DNA of 21,471 nucleotides from CAYXXZ01 sp964469165 (lineage in GTDB: Bacteria > Pseudomonadota > Gammaproteobacteria > Pseudomonadales > Porticoccaceae): the NCBI GenBank assembly GCA_964469165.1, contig CAYXXZ010000052.1, positions 1 to 21,471 of the forward strand. The letters run 5' to 3'. Below, in pieces: positions 14,724 through 21,471 of the stretch. The notes beneath the pieces were generated by a model, which saw only the letters and a list, made by a program, of their open reading frames with translations, was not told the origin of the DNA and did no database searches. A program made the translations under genes and the position numbers. Each line of letters opens with the position of its first letter. Within the stretch, counting starts at the first letter, position 1.

Positions 14724-15074
14724 TTAGAATTCAAGTCCGGATTCACGCGCAGCATCGGCAAGCGCCTTGACCCGACCATGGAACTTGAAGCCGCTTCTGT
14801 CGAAGGCAACTTTCTCCACGCCCGCCGCCTTGGCACGTTCGGCCACCAGAGCACCAACAGCTTTCGCCGCTTCCACGTTGCCGGTAGCGCCGGAGCGCAA
14901 GCTGGCATCCAGCGTGGAGGCGCTGGCCAATACCCGATCGCCTTCCGCGGCGATTATCTGGGCATAGATGTGGCGCGGTGTGCGGTGCACGGTCAGGCGT
15001 GCGGCACCCAGTTCGCGAATTTTGACTCTTGTGCGCAGCGCGCGACGCAGACGAGATTGCTTTTTGTCTTTCAT
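14724..15074 (-). CDS. rplR: 50S ribosomal protein L18
   Basis: A 116-residue 5S rRNA-binding protein of the central protuberance, working with L5 and L25-type proteins. It starts MKDKKQSRLRRALRTRVKI, with the highly conserved VHRTPRHIYAQIIA, ASASTLD, GNVEAAKAVG and VAFDRSGFKFHGRVKALADAARE. A GTG three codons upstream (15083) is in frame, but AGGTG lies 6 nt before the ATG at 15074, and this start matches the E. coli N terminus (MDKK). It is 12 nt after rplF. Confidence 0.97.
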   Translation of the reverse strand: MKDKKQSRLRRALRTRVKIRELGAARLTVHRTPRHIYAQIIAAEGDRVLASASTLDASLRSGATGNVEAAKAVGALVAERAKAAGVEKVAFDRSGFKFHGRVKALADAARESGLEF

Positions 15075-15086
15075 AGTCAGCACCTG

Positions 15087-15620
15087 TTACTTCTTCTTCG
15101 CTTCTTTGCGACGAACGTTTTCGTCGGCATAGCGGATACCTTTGCCTTTGTAGGGCTCGGGTGGACGATACGCACGGATATCGGCAGCCACCTGACCCAA
15201 CAGCTGCTTGTCGGCAGCCTTGAGGATGATTTCAGTCTGGCTCGGCGTCTCTACGGTGACACCGGCGGGCAGCTGATACTCGACCGGGTGAGAGAAACCC
15301 AGGGTCAGATTCAGCTTGGCGCCCTGAGCCTGGGCACGATAGCCCACGCCAACCAGCTGCAGCTTCCTCTCGAAACCCTCGGCAACGCCGCGCACCATAT
15401 TGCTTACCAGCGAACGGTAGGTTCCGGACAGTGCGTGTGCGGCCTTGTCGCTGCTGCGCGGTGCAAAGCTCAGGACATCGCCGTCCTGGCTGATGGTGAC
15501 ATCGGCCTTGAGCGGCATGGAAAGGCTTCCCTTGCTTCCTTTCACAGAAATCTGGTGGGCCTCCAGTTTGACTTCCACTCCCTTGGGAAGCTCGACAGGG
15601 CTGTTGGCAACTCTAGACAT
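15087..15620 (-). CDS. rplF: 50S ribosomal protein L6
   Basis: A 177-residue protein near the sarcin-ricin loop, built of two repeated alpha/beta domains. The first domain begins MSRVANSPVELPKGVEVKL and includes GTYRSLVSNMVRGVAEGFERKL. The second has VGVGYRAQAQGAKLNLTLGFSHPV, QLLGQVAADIRAYRPPEPYKGKGIRY and the terminal ENVRRKEAKKK. The length equals that of the E. coli protein. It lies 27 nt after rpsH. Confidence 0.98.
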   Translation of the reverse strand: MSRVANSPVELPKGVEVKLEAHQISVKGSKGSLSMPLKADVTISQDGDVLSFAPRSSDKAAHALSGTYRSLVSNMVRGVAEGFERKLQLVGVGYRAQAQGAKLNLTLGFSHPVEYQLPAGVTVETPSQTEIILKAADKQLLGQVAADIRAYRPPEPYKGKGIRYADENVRRKEAKKK

Positions 15621-15647
15621 TTTGCAATCTCTTCGTAAATGCAGCTT

Positions 15648-16040
15648 TTAGAACACGGTGCAGAGAACTTCGCCACCGATGCCGGCTGCACGGGCAGCGC
15701 GGTCGGTCATCACACCTTGACTGGTGGACACGATGGCAATCCCCAGACCGCCTCTCACTTTCGGCAGCGCCTTGGAAGCTGCGTAGTTGCGCAGTCCCGG
15801 GCGACTGGAGCGGCTGATCTCTTCGATCACCGGCTTGCCTTCAAAATACTTCAGGGTAATGGTCATCTCGGCTTTGACGCCTTCGCTGACGCTGAAATCG
15901 CTGATGTAGCCTTCGTCCTTCAGCACGGCGGCGACCGAACTCTTGATCTTGGATGCCGGCATGGTCACGGTTGCGCGGTTGCGGGCGTGGGCATTGCGGA
16001 TGCGGGTCAGCATGTCAGCCAGTGAATCTTGCATACTCAT
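15648..16040 (-). CDS. rpsH: 30S ribosomal protein S8
   Basis: A 130-residue primary 16S rRNA-binding protein; in E. coli it also represses the spc group by binding mRNA near the start of rplE. It starts MSMQDSLADMLTRIRNAHAR (an internal Met at position 3 is possible, but the E. coli protein begins MSMQD as well). The C-terminal rRNA-binding block SRPGLRNYAASKALPKVRGGLGIAIVSTSQGVMTDRAAR is intact and ends EVLCTVF. It follows rpsN by 17 nt. Confidence 0.98.
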   Translation of the reverse strand: MSMQDSLADMLTRIRNAHARNRATVTMPASKIKSSVAAVLKDEGYISDFSVSEGVKAEMTITLKYFEGKPVIEEISRSSRPGLRNYAASKALPKVRGGLGIAIVSTSQGVMTDRAARAAGIGGEVLCTVF

Positions 16041-16057
16041 AGGTCAGTTCCTCTCCC

Positions 16058-16363
16058 TTACCAGCTTGCCTTGACAAGACCGGGAATATCGCCGCGCATG
16101 GCCGCTTCGCGCAGCTTGTTGCGGCCCAGCCCGAACTTGCGATATACGCCGTGGGGACGACCGGTGACGCGGCAGCGGCGCTGCTTGCGCACCTTGCTGG
16201 AGTCACGGGGCAGTTGCTGCAGCTTGACCTGGGCAGCCCAGCGCTCTTCTTCGGACGCATTGACGTCGACGATGACCGCCTTGAGTTCAGCCCTTTTGGC
16301 GGCGTACTTGGCAGCCAGTTTTTCGCGCTTGAGTTCGCGCTCGATCATGGATCTCTTAGCCAT
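16058..16363 (-). CDS. rpsN: 30S ribosomal protein S14 (long, zinc-free type)
   Basis: A 101-residue protein of the small-subunit head. It is the long proteobacterial form lacking the CxxC zinc pairs; only one cysteine is present, in QRRCRVTGRPHG. It starts MAKRSMIERELKREKLAAKY and ends GLGRNKLREAAMRGDIPGLVKASW. The spacer from rplE is 8 nt and to rpsH 17 nt. Confidence 0.98.
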   Translation of the reverse strand: MAKRSMIERELKREKLAAKYAAKRAELKAVIVDVNASEEERWAAQVKLQQLPRDSSKVRKQRRCRVTGRPHGVYRKFGLGRNKLREAAMRGDIPGLVKASW

Positions 16364-16371
16364 TTTCTACC

Positions 16372-16911
16372 TCAGCCCTTGAGAGGGAAGTTGAACGCCC
16401 TCAGCAAGGCGCGACCTTCGTCATCGTTTTTCGCCGTGGTGGTGATGGTGATGTCCAGACCACGCAGCGCGTCCACTTTGTCGTAATCGATTTCCGGAAA
16501 AATGATCTGCTCGCTGACGCCCATGGCGAAGTTGCCGCGACCATCGAAGGACTTCGGGCTGATGCCGCGGAAGTCGCGAATACGCGGAATGGCGATGCTG
16601 ATCAACCTTTCGAGAAATTCGTACATGCGGTCGCTGCGCAGGGTGACCTTGCAGCCGATGGGCCAGCCTTCACGGATCTTGAACCCGGCAACGGACTTGC
16701 GCGCCTTGGTGATCACCGGCCTCTGGCCGGAAATCGCCGTCAGGTCACTGACCGCATTCTCGAGGATCTTCTTGTCCGCCAACGCTTCACCCACACCCAT
16801 GTTGAGGGTGATCTTGGTGATGCGCGGAATCTCCATCACGTTCTCGATCCCCAACTCTTTCTGCAGCTTGGGAGCGATTTCTGTCTTGTAAACTTGTTTC
16901 AGTCTGGCCAT
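16372..16911 (-). CDS. rplE: 50S ribosomal protein L5
   Basis: A 179-residue 5S rRNA-binding protein of the central protuberance that contacts the P-site tRNA and bridges to S13. Blocks seen are MARLKQVYKTEIAPKLQKEL, ITLNMGVGEALADKKILENA, GQRPVITKARKSVAGFKIREG, IPRIRDFRGISPKSFDGRGN and the terminal ITTTAKNDDEGRALLRAFNFP. It is of E. coli length. It follows rplX by 14 nt; this junction is where the E. coli S8 repressor site lies, but I could not fold a convincing equivalent by eye. Confidence 0.98.
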   Translation of the reverse strand: MARLKQVYKTEIAPKLQKELGIENVMEIPRITKITLNMGVGEALADKKILENAVSDLTAISGQRPVITKARKSVAGFKIREGWPIGCKVTLRSDRMYEFLERLISIAIPRIRDFRGISPKSFDGRGNFAMGVSEQIIFPEIDYDKVDALRGLDITITTTAKNDDEGRALLRAFNFPLKG

Positions 16912-16925
16912 CTCAATATACCCTA

Positions 16926-17246
16926 TCAGCCATCAACGGCCGTGCCGCTGGACTTGAATACCCGTACTTTCTTACCGTCTTCGACCCGGAAACCTACGCG
17001 GTCAGCCTTGCGGGTTTCGGGGTTGTACAGTGCCACGTTGGACACGTCGATCGGCGCTTCCTTCTCGATGATGCCACCAGGAACACCGAGTTGCGGGTTG
17101 GGCTTCTGGTGCTTTTTCACCATTTGAATCCCGGAGACCAGCAGACGGCCATTGTCCAACACCTTGAGGACCTTGCCGCGCTTGCCTTTGTCCTTGCCCG
17201 CGATGACGACTACATCGTCGTTTGTCTTGATCTTCTTGCTTGCCAT
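16926..17246 (-). CDS. rplX: 50S ribosomal protein L24
   Basis: A 106-residue assembly-initiator protein of the large subunit, located at the exit tunnel rim. The KOW motif region VVVIAGKDKGKRGKVLKVL (about 12-30) is clear, followed by GIQMVKKHQKPNPQ, GGIIEKEAPIDVSNVALYNP and RVGFRVEDGKKVRVFK. A strong GGAGGAGG sequence lies about 8 nt upstream of the start. It follows rplN by 19 nt. Confidence 0.98.
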   Translation of the reverse strand: MASKKIKTNDDVVVIAGKDKGKRGKVLKVLDNGRLLVSGIQMVKKHQKPNPQLGVPGGIIEKEAPIDVSNVALYNPETRKADRVGFRVEDGKKVRVFKSSGTAVDG

Positions 17247-17265
17247 TTCTTCAACCTCCTCCGGC

Positions 17266-17634
17266 TCAGAGCACTTCTGGGGCCAGAGAGATAATTTTCA
17301 TGAATTTCTCGCCACGCAGCTCGCGAGTGACAGGCCCGAAAATACGGGTGCCGATAGGCGCCAACTGGTTGTTGAGCAGGACCGCGGCATTGTCATCGAA
17401 CTTGATCAGGCTGCCGTCCTGGCGACGAACACCCTTCTTGGTGCGCACCACGACCGCGTTCATCACCTGGCCCTTCTTGACCTTGCCACGGGGAATCGCT
17501 TCTTTTACGGACACCTTGATGATGTCGCCAACGCCGGCGTAACGGCGGTGTGAACCACCCAGCACCTTGATGCACATCACCTTGCGTGCACCGCTGTTAT
17601 CCGCGACGTCCAAATAGCTCTGCGTCTGAATCAT
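17266..17634 (-). CDS. rplN: 50S ribosomal protein L14
   Basis: A 122-residue protein at the subunit interface that contributes to bridges and is the docking site of the silencing factor RsfS. It starts MIQTQSYLDVADNSGARKVM and carries VLGGSHRRYAGVGDIIKVSVKEAIPRGKVKKG, VVVRTKKGVRR and TRIFGPVTRELRGEKFMKIISLAPEVL. It opens the spc group. The 36-nt spacer after rpsQ contains GGAG 7 nt before the ATG but no convincing promoter, so read-through from the S10 group, or a promoter inside rpsQ, is likely. Confidence 0.98.
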   Translation of the reverse strand: MIQTQSYLDVADNSGARKVMCIKVLGGSHRRYAGVGDIIKVSVKEAIPRGKVKKGQVMNAVVVRTKKGVRRQDGSLIKFDDNAAVLLNNQLAPIGTRIFGPVTRELRGEKFMKIISLAPEVL

Positions 17635-17670
17635 TGTTTCGCTCCGAAACCGTTACTTACTGTTGCACGC

Positions 17671-17931
17671 TTAAAGTTCAGCGGCTTTTTCTACGACGTC
17701 GACCAATGTCCAGGATTTGGTTTTGGACAGCGGGCGTGTCTCCTTGATGGTCACCACGTCGCCGATGCGGCACTGGTTGCTCTCATCATGGGCCTTGATC
17801 TTGGTGGAACGGCTGATGATCTTTCCGTACACGGGGTGCTTTACGCGGCGCTCGATGCGCACCGTGATGGTCTTGTCCATTTTGTTGCTGACGACTTTTC
17901 CAGACAGCGTGCGAGCAGTTGTCTCACCCAT
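17671..17931 (-). CDS. rpsQ: 30S ribosomal protein S17
   Basis: An 86-residue OB-fold protein that binds 16S rRNA early in assembly. MGETTARTLSGKVVSNKMDK starts the protein, followed by TITVRIERRVKHPVYGKIISRSTKIKAHDE, GDVVTIKETRPLSKTKSWTLVDVVEKA. Neamine-resistance and assembly-defect positions known in E. coli fall in the HPVYGK region, which is unchanged. It starts 1 nt after the rpmC stop, so the two are probably translated in a coupled way. Confidence 0.98.
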   Translation of the reverse strand: MGETTARTLSGKVVSNKMDKTITVRIERRVKHPVYGKIISRSTKIKAHDESNQCRIGDVVTIKETRPLSKTKSWTLVDVVEKAAEL

Positions 17932-17932
17932 T

Positions 17933-18124
17933 TCAGTTACCTGCCTTCTGGTTCAACACGGTTTTAATGCGGGCAATGTTCTTGCGCACCACACCAATCT
18001 TGTGAGACTGGCCGAGCTGACCAGTAGCTTTCTGCATGCGCAGCTTGAACTGGCTTTCCAGTTCGGCGTTGAGCAGGCCGTTCAGCTCTTCCACGGTTTT
18101 CTGTTGCAGTTCTGAAGCTTTCAT
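17933..18124 (-). CDS. rpmC: 50S ribosomal protein L29
   Basis: A 63-residue helical-hairpin protein at the polypeptide exit site, part of the docking platform for trigger factor and SRP together with L23. The sequence MKASELQQKTVEELNGLLNAE, then FKLRMQKATGQLGQSHKIG and VRKNIARIKTVLNQKAGN matches E. coli throughout. The preceding GTG at 18127 is also in frame, but the ATG at 18124 gives the family N terminus (MKA) and overlaps the rplP stop by one base (TGATG). Confidence 0.97.
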   Translation of the reverse strand: MKASELQQKTVEELNGLLNAELESQFKLRMQKATGQLGQSHKIGVVRKNIARIKTVLNQKAGN

Positions 18125-18537
18125 CACATCACCGAGCGTTTGACAAAGGCGGTACGCAGGGGCAGTTTCGCCGCGGCGAGCGCAAACGCTTCGCGTGCGA
18201 TTTCCTCGCTGACGCCTTCCATTTCGTAGAGCATCTTGCCGGGCTGAATCTGGGCAACCCAGTAAGACACGTTACCCTTACCTTTACCCTGACGGACTTC
18301 GAGGGGCTTCTCGGTAATGGGCTTGTCCGGGAATACACGAATCCACACCTTACCGCCACGCTTGATGTGACGGGTCATGGCACGACGCGCCGCTTCAATC
18401 TGGCGGGCGGTCAACCGGCCACGGTCGGTGGATTTCAGTCCGTATTCACCAAAGCTGACTTTGCTACCGCGCTGGGCCAGACCGCGATTGCGGCCCTTCA
18501 TCTGCTTGCGGAATTTGGTTCGTTTTGGTTGCAGCAT
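18124..18537 (-). CDS. rplP: 50S ribosomal protein L16
   Basis: A 137-residue protein near the A-site tRNA elbow and peptidyl-transferase centre. MLQPKRTKFRKQMKGRNRGL and GSKVSFGEYGLKS are at the N terminus; ARRAMTRHIKRGGKVWIRVFPDKP and VRQGKGKGNVSYWVAQIQPG follow. Arg82 in VRQGKGKG aligns with the E. coli arginine hydroxylated by an oxygenase. It follows rpsC by 23 nt and overlaps rpmC by 1 nt. Confidence 0.98.
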   Translation of the reverse strand: MLQPKRTKFRKQMKGRNRGLAQRGSKVSFGEYGLKSTDRGRLTARQIEAARRAMTRHIKRGGKVWIRVFPDKPITEKPLEVRQGKGKGNVSYWVAQIQPGKMLYEMEGVSEEIAREAFALAAAKLPLRTAFVKRSVM

Positions 18538-18560
18538 GTCGCTCGACCCTTATTCGCCAA

Positions 18561-19223
18561 TCACTTCTTGGGCTTGGACTGGTCTGCTTCGGGAGCACCC
18601 AGTATCTCGCCTTTGAAAATCCATACTTTGACACCGATGATCCCGTAGGTAGTCGATGCCTCTGCTGTTGCATAGTCGATGTCCGCACGCAGCGTGTGCA
18701 GGGGAACACGACCTTCGCGATACCACTCGGTGCGCGCGATTTCGGCGCCGCCGAGACGACCGCTGACCTGAATCCGGATGCCTTCGGCGCCCTGGCGCAT
18801 GCTGTTCTGCACCGCGCGCTTCATGGCGCGGCGGAACATCACGCGGCGCTCCAGCTGCTGGGCCACGCTCTGGGCCACAAGCGCGGCATCGAGGTCAGGC
18901 TTGCGCACTTCTTCGATGTTGATATGGACAGGTACACCCATCATCGCCGCCACGGACTGACGCAGCCTCTCGACATCCTCACCTTTCTTGCCGATGACAA
19001 CGCCAGGGCGAGCGGTGTGAATGGTGATCTTTGCCGTCTCAGAGGGCCTTTCGATCTCCACACGGCTAACGGAAGCGTGGGAAAGCTGCTTCTCGATGAA
19101 GCTCCTCACTTTCAGATCCGCATTCAGTTTGTCCGCGAAATCTTTCTGGTTGGCATACCACACGGAACGGTGCGTCTTGACGATACCGAGGCGTATGCCC
19201 GTCGGGTGTACTTTCTGACCCAT
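18561..19223 (-). CDS. rpsC: 30S ribosomal protein S3
   Basis: A 220-residue protein lining the mRNA entry channel. It starts MGQKVHPTGIRLGIVKTHRS; the type-II KH domain carries the GKKG loop at residues 78-81 (ARPGVVIGKKGEDVERL). The C-terminal domain has QLERRVMFRRAMKRAVQ with the Arg-rich helicase-like positions, GRLGGAEIARTEWYREGRVPLHTLRADIDY and GVKVWIFKGE. A short Lys/Pro tail ends it. AGGAG lies 8 nt before the start, after a 15-nt spacer from rplV. Confidence 0.98.
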   Translation of the reverse strand: MGQKVHPTGIRLGIVKTHRSVWYANQKDFADKLNADLKVRSFIEKQLSHASVSRVEIERPSETAKITIHTARPGVVIGKKGEDVERLRQSVAAMMGVPVHINIEEVRKPDLDAALVAQSVAQQLERRVMFRRAMKRAVQNSMRQGAEGIRIQVSGRLGGAEIARTEWYREGRVPLHTLRADIDYATAEASTTYGIIGVKVWIFKGEILGAPEADQSKPKK

Positions 19224-19238
19224 GTAGTGGTCTCCTAA

Positions 19239-19577
19239 CTACCTTGCCTTGTCGGCAACTTTCACGGTGATGTGACAAGTGCGTTTAAAGATACGGTCCG
19301 CACGGCCTTTTGCCCGGGGCTTGATTCTTTTCAGCGTCAGGCCCTCGTCAACGAAAATAGTGGATACCTTGAGCTCGTCCACATCAGCGCCTTCGTTGTG
19401 CTCGGCGTTGGCAATCGCGGACTCGAGTACTTTCTTGACGAGCACTGCGCCTTTCTTTGTGCTGAAGGAGAGGATATCCAGCGCTTCCTCAACCTTTTTG
19501 CCGCGAATCTGGTCGGCCACAAGCCTCGCCTTCTGGGCAGAGAGCCTTGCTCCGCGCAACTTTGCTGCTACTTCCAC
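19239..19577 (-). CDS. rplV: 50S ribosomal protein L22
   Basis: A 112-residue protein whose beta-hairpin lines the exit tunnel constriction; deletions in that hairpin give macrolide resistance. Blocks are EVAAKLRGARLSAQKARLVAD, IRGKKVEEALDIL, VLVKKVLESAIANAEHNEGAD and the hairpin segment around LKRIKPRAKGRADRIFKRTCHITV, which shows no insertion or deletion. The start codon is GTG at 19577, with GAGAGG 9 nt upstream; the residues after it match the E. coli N terminus, so a further-in ATG is not needed. Confidence 0.97.
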   Translation of the reverse strand: MEVAAKLRGARLSAQKARLVADQIRGKKVEEALDILSFSTKKGAVLVKKVLESAIANAEHNEGADVDELKVSTIFVDEGLTLKRIKPRAKGRADRIFKRTCHITVKVADKAR

Positions 19578-19602
19578 CTTTCAATACCTCTCACTTAAGC
19601 GC

Positions 19603-19878
19603 TTAGCGCCTGGCTTTCTTGTCGGCCACGTGCCCGCGATAGGTGCGGGTGGCGGCGAATTCGCCCAACTTGTGACCTACCATCTCCTCGGACACCAGCA
19701 CGGGAACGTGCTGCTTGCCGTTGTGCACGGCGATGGTCAGACCGACCATGTCCGGCAGAATCATGGAGCGCCGCGACCAGGTCTTGATGGGACGCTTGTC
19801 ATTTTGCTCTACAGCCTTCTCCACCTTCTTCAGGAGGTGAAGATCAATGAAGGGGCCTTTCTTCAGGGAGCGTGGCAC
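19603..19878 (-). CDS. rpsS: 30S ribosomal protein S19
   Basis: A 91-residue protein of the small-subunit head, partner of S13. MPRSLKKGPFIDLHLLKKVE, TWSRRSMILPDMVGLTIAVHNGKQHVPV and EMVGHKLGEFAATRTYRGHVADKKARR cover the family nearly end to end. Translation starts at GTG (19878), followed at once by the canonical PRSLKKG; GAGGA lies 7 nt upstream. It follows rplB by 38 nt, the longest spacer inside the visible S10 group. Confidence 0.97.
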   Translation of the reverse strand: MPRSLKKGPFIDLHLLKKVEKAVEQNDKRPIKTWSRRSMILPDMVGLTIAVHNGKQHVPVLVSEEMVGHKLGEFAATRTYRGHVADKKARR

Positions 19879-19916
19879 GTTGGTTTCCTCTTCCTGTCAA
19901 TACGTAGCGGCAGCCG

Positions 19917-20741
19917 TTACTTGCCGCGACGACGTACGATCATGTTGGTGGTGCGCTTGTTCTTGCGCGTCTTGTGACCCTTGGTCGGCGTTCCCCAGGG
20001 CGATACCGGATGACGGCCACCGGAGGTACGGCCTTCACCACCACCGTGGGGGTGATCAACCGGGTTCATGGCCACACCGCGAACGGTGGGGCGCACACCG
20101 CGCCAACGCTTGGCACCGGCTTTGCCCAGGGAGCGCAGGCTGTGCTCACTGTTGGACACTTCACCGATGGTCGCACGGCAATCCGCGGGCACCTTGCGCA
20201 TTTCACCACTGCGCAGACGCAGAGTGGCATGCTGACCTTCACGGGCAACCAGCTGCACCGACGCACCGGCGCTGCGCGCCAGCTGGGCGCCCTTGCCCAC
20301 CTTCATCTCGACGCAGTGAATCTGGCTTCCCACGGGGATGTTGCGCAGGGGAAGCGTGTTGCCGGCCTTGATGGGGGCCGAGGAACCGGAGCTCACCTGA
20401 TCGCCCGCCTTGAGGCCTTTCGGCGCAATGATGTAGCGGCGCTCACCATCCCGGTAGCACACCAGGGCAATATAGGCTGTGCGGTTGGGGTCGTACTCGA
20501 TGCGCTCGACCGTGCCCGGAATGCCATCCTTGTCGCGTTTGAAGTCGATGATCCGATAATGCTGCTTGTGACCGCCGCCCACGTGACGCGTGGTGATGCG
20601 GCCCGCATTGTTGCGGCCACCGGACTTGCTTTTCTTCTCCAGCAGAGGCGCATAGGGCGCACCCTTGTGGAGGTCGGGGTTCACAACACTGACGACGAAG
20701 CGACGGCCCGGCGATGTTGGTTTTCTCTTGACTACTGGCAT
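19917..20741 (-). CDS. rplB: 50S ribosomal protein L2
   Basis: A 274-residue protein required for subunit association and peptidyl-transferase activity. Its OB-fold part includes RNNAGRITTRHVGGGHKQHYR (about 43-62), and the SH3-like part includes GAQLARSAGASVQLVAREG. The C-terminal loop NPVDHPHGGGEGRTSGGRHP (226-245) contains the conserved histidine close to the peptidyl-transferase centre (His230 here). The lysine-rich end KGHKTRKNKRT and MIVRRRGK is intact. It starts 12 nt after rplW. Confidence 0.98.
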   Translation of the reverse strand: MPVVKRKPTSPGRRFVVSVVNPDLHKGAPYAPLLEKKSKSGGRNNAGRITTRHVGGGHKQHYRIIDFKRDKDGIPGTVERIEYDPNRTAYIALVCYRDGERRYIIAPKGLKAGDQVSSGSSAPIKAGNTLPLRNIPVGSQIHCVEMKVGKGAQLARSAGASVQLVAREGQHATLRLRSGEMRKVPADCRATIGEVSNSEHSLRSLGKAGAKRWRGVRPTVRGVAMNPVDHPHGGGEGRTSGGRHPVSPWGTPTKGHKTRKNKRTTNMIVRRRGK

Positions 20742-20753
20742 GACACCAACCCC

Positions 20754-21050
20754 TTATTCAGCAACGGCAAAGTCAATTTCTTGACCCTGCGCGAGACGCA
20801 CATAGGCCTTCTTCCAGTCGGACTGGTGGCCTACCCCGTGACGGGTGCGCTTGTTTTTACCCTTTACATTCACGGTGCGAACATCTTCTACCTGAACGTT
20901 GAAGAGCTTCTGGACAGCCGCCTTGATCTCGCGCTTGTCAGCGTCGCCGCGCACCTTGAAAACCACATTGTTGCCGGCCTCGGATACGACGGCGGCCTTT
21001 TCGGAGACCACTGGGCCCAGCAACACCTTGAAGATACGCTCCTGATTCAT
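20754..21050 (-). CDS. rplW: 50S ribosomal protein L23
   Basis: A 98-residue protein at the exit-tunnel rim, the main binding site for trigger factor and SRP. It begins MNQERIFKVLLGPVVSEKAA, with VVFKVRGDADKREIKAAVQKLFNVQVEDVRTVNVKGK and the loop NKRTRHGVGHQSDWKKAYV. The frame continues open far upstream (to 21422), but those residues are out-of-frame rplD sequence with no L23 similarity; the ATG at 21050 overlaps the rplD stop (ATGA, 21047-21050), which fixes the start. Confidence 0.97.
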   Translation of the reverse strand: MNQERIFKVLLGPVVSEKAAVVSEAGNNVVFKVRGDADKREIKAAVQKLFNVQVEDVRTVNVKGKNKRTRHGVGHQSDWKKAYVRLAQGQEIDFAVAE

Positions 21051-21471
21051 GCCAGCATCTCCTCTACTTTCTTGAGAGCGGGAACCGTCACCAGCACCTT
21101 CTCGAAACCAATCAGACTCACCGGGTCGATGGCGAGAACATCGCGAACGTCGACTTTGTGCAGGTTTCTGGAAGACAGGTAGAGGTTGCGGTCCACTTCT
21201 TCGGTGACGATCAGCACATTGTCGAGGCCGAACTGGTTGAGCTTCTCGACCAGCCCTTTGGTTTTCGGCTCTTCCAGGGTGAAACCATCGACCAGCACCA
21301 GACGCTCCTGGCGCACCAGCTCGGAGAAAATGGCGCGCAGCGCGGCGCGGTACATTTTCTTGTTGAGCTTCTGACCGTGATCCTGGGGACGCGCGGCAAA
21401 GGTAACACCACCGGTACGCCACAGCGGGCTGCGGATACTGCCGGCACGGGCGCGACCGCTACCCTTTTGAC
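21047..21471 (-). CDS. rplD: 50S ribosomal protein L4 (5' end outside the window)
   Basis: The C-terminal 140 or so residues of L4 (family about 200). The first visible codons read QKGSGRARAGSIRSPLWRTG, the end of the extended loop that lines the exit tunnel. The globular part follows: GGVTFAARPQDHGQKLNKKMYRAALRAI, SELVRQERLVLVDGF, NLHKVDVRDVLAIDPVSLIGFEKVLVT and the end KKVEEMLA. The gene runs past the right edge; the Met at 21355 is internal, not the start. In E. coli L4 represses the S10 operon and modulates RNase E; the leader concerned lies outside this window. Confidence 0.97.
   Translation of the reverse strand, partial: QKGSGRARAGSIRSPLWRTGGVTFAARPQDHGQKLNKKMYRAALRAIFSELVRQERLVLVDGFTLEEPKTKGLVEKLNQFGLDNVLIVTEEVDRNLYLSSRNLHKVDVRDVLAIDPVSLIGFEKVLVTVPALKKVEEMLA

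Noticed and set aside
16912..16945. S8 repressor-binding site at the rplX-rplE junction
   Set aside because: Known from E. coli at this junction, but no convincing equivalent helix could be folded by eye in this sequence.
17635..17700. A separate spc promoter before rplN
   Set aside because: The 36-nt spacer and the end of rpsQ show no pair of hexamers with acceptable spacing. It may lie further inside rpsQ, but I cannot support it.
19974..21182. A 402-codon plus-strand frame opposite rplB, rplW and rplD
   Set aside because: Antisense to three ribosomal genes with full-length canonical products.

Overview
The window is a core-genome stretch of a gammaproteobacterium with moderately high GC. 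The evidence is gene content, high similarity of the ribosomal proteins and RNA polymerase alpha to remembered E. coli sequences, the lptD-surA-pdxA-rsmA-apaG-apaH operon, and an amgK-murU pair of the Pseudomonas type, which E. coli lacks. This points to the Pseudomonadales/Cellvibrionales side of the class. I cannot name a genus from the sequence alone.

Layout. Positions 1-86 hold a 7-bp tandem repeat beyond the 3' end of murU. Positions 87-1855 (minus strand) carry amgK and murU, overlapping by 4 nt; they encode two steps of MurNAc recycling. A 129-bp divergent region (1856-1984) separates them from the plus-strand operon lptD-surA-pdxA-rsmA-apaG-apaH (1985-8760). Its members are an LPS-export barrel, the periplasmic chaperone that helps fold such barrels, a vitamin B6 enzyme, a 16S rRNA dimethyltransferase, ApaG, and the Ap4A hydrolase. 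Positions 8761-9017 are a convergent intergenic region with a second short 7-bp repeat and a strong hairpin terminator.

From 9018 to the right edge everything lies on the minus strand. It is the classical S10-spc-alpha supercluster, read right to left in transcription order: rplD (5' part outside the window), rplW, rplB, rpsS, rplV, rpsC, rplP, rpmC, rpsQ | rplN, rplX, rplE, rpsN, rpsH, rplF, rplR, rpsE, rpmD, rplO, secY, rpmJ | rpsM, rpsK, rpsD, rpoA, rplQ. All expected genes are present, full length and in canonical order. The only sizeable gap inside it (108 bp, rpmJ-rpsM) holds a good sigma70-type promoter, a possible weak terminator just upstream, and a leader hairpin.

The genes form two functional themes: envelope biogenesis and wall recycling on the left, and the translation, secretion and transcription machinery on the right. 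I found no mobile element, CRISPR array, RNA gene, frameshift or pseudogene, and no sign of an undescribed system. The points worth a second look are small: the heptad repeats, the spc/alpha boundary, the junction between the two conserved blocks, and the cysteine layout of LptD.
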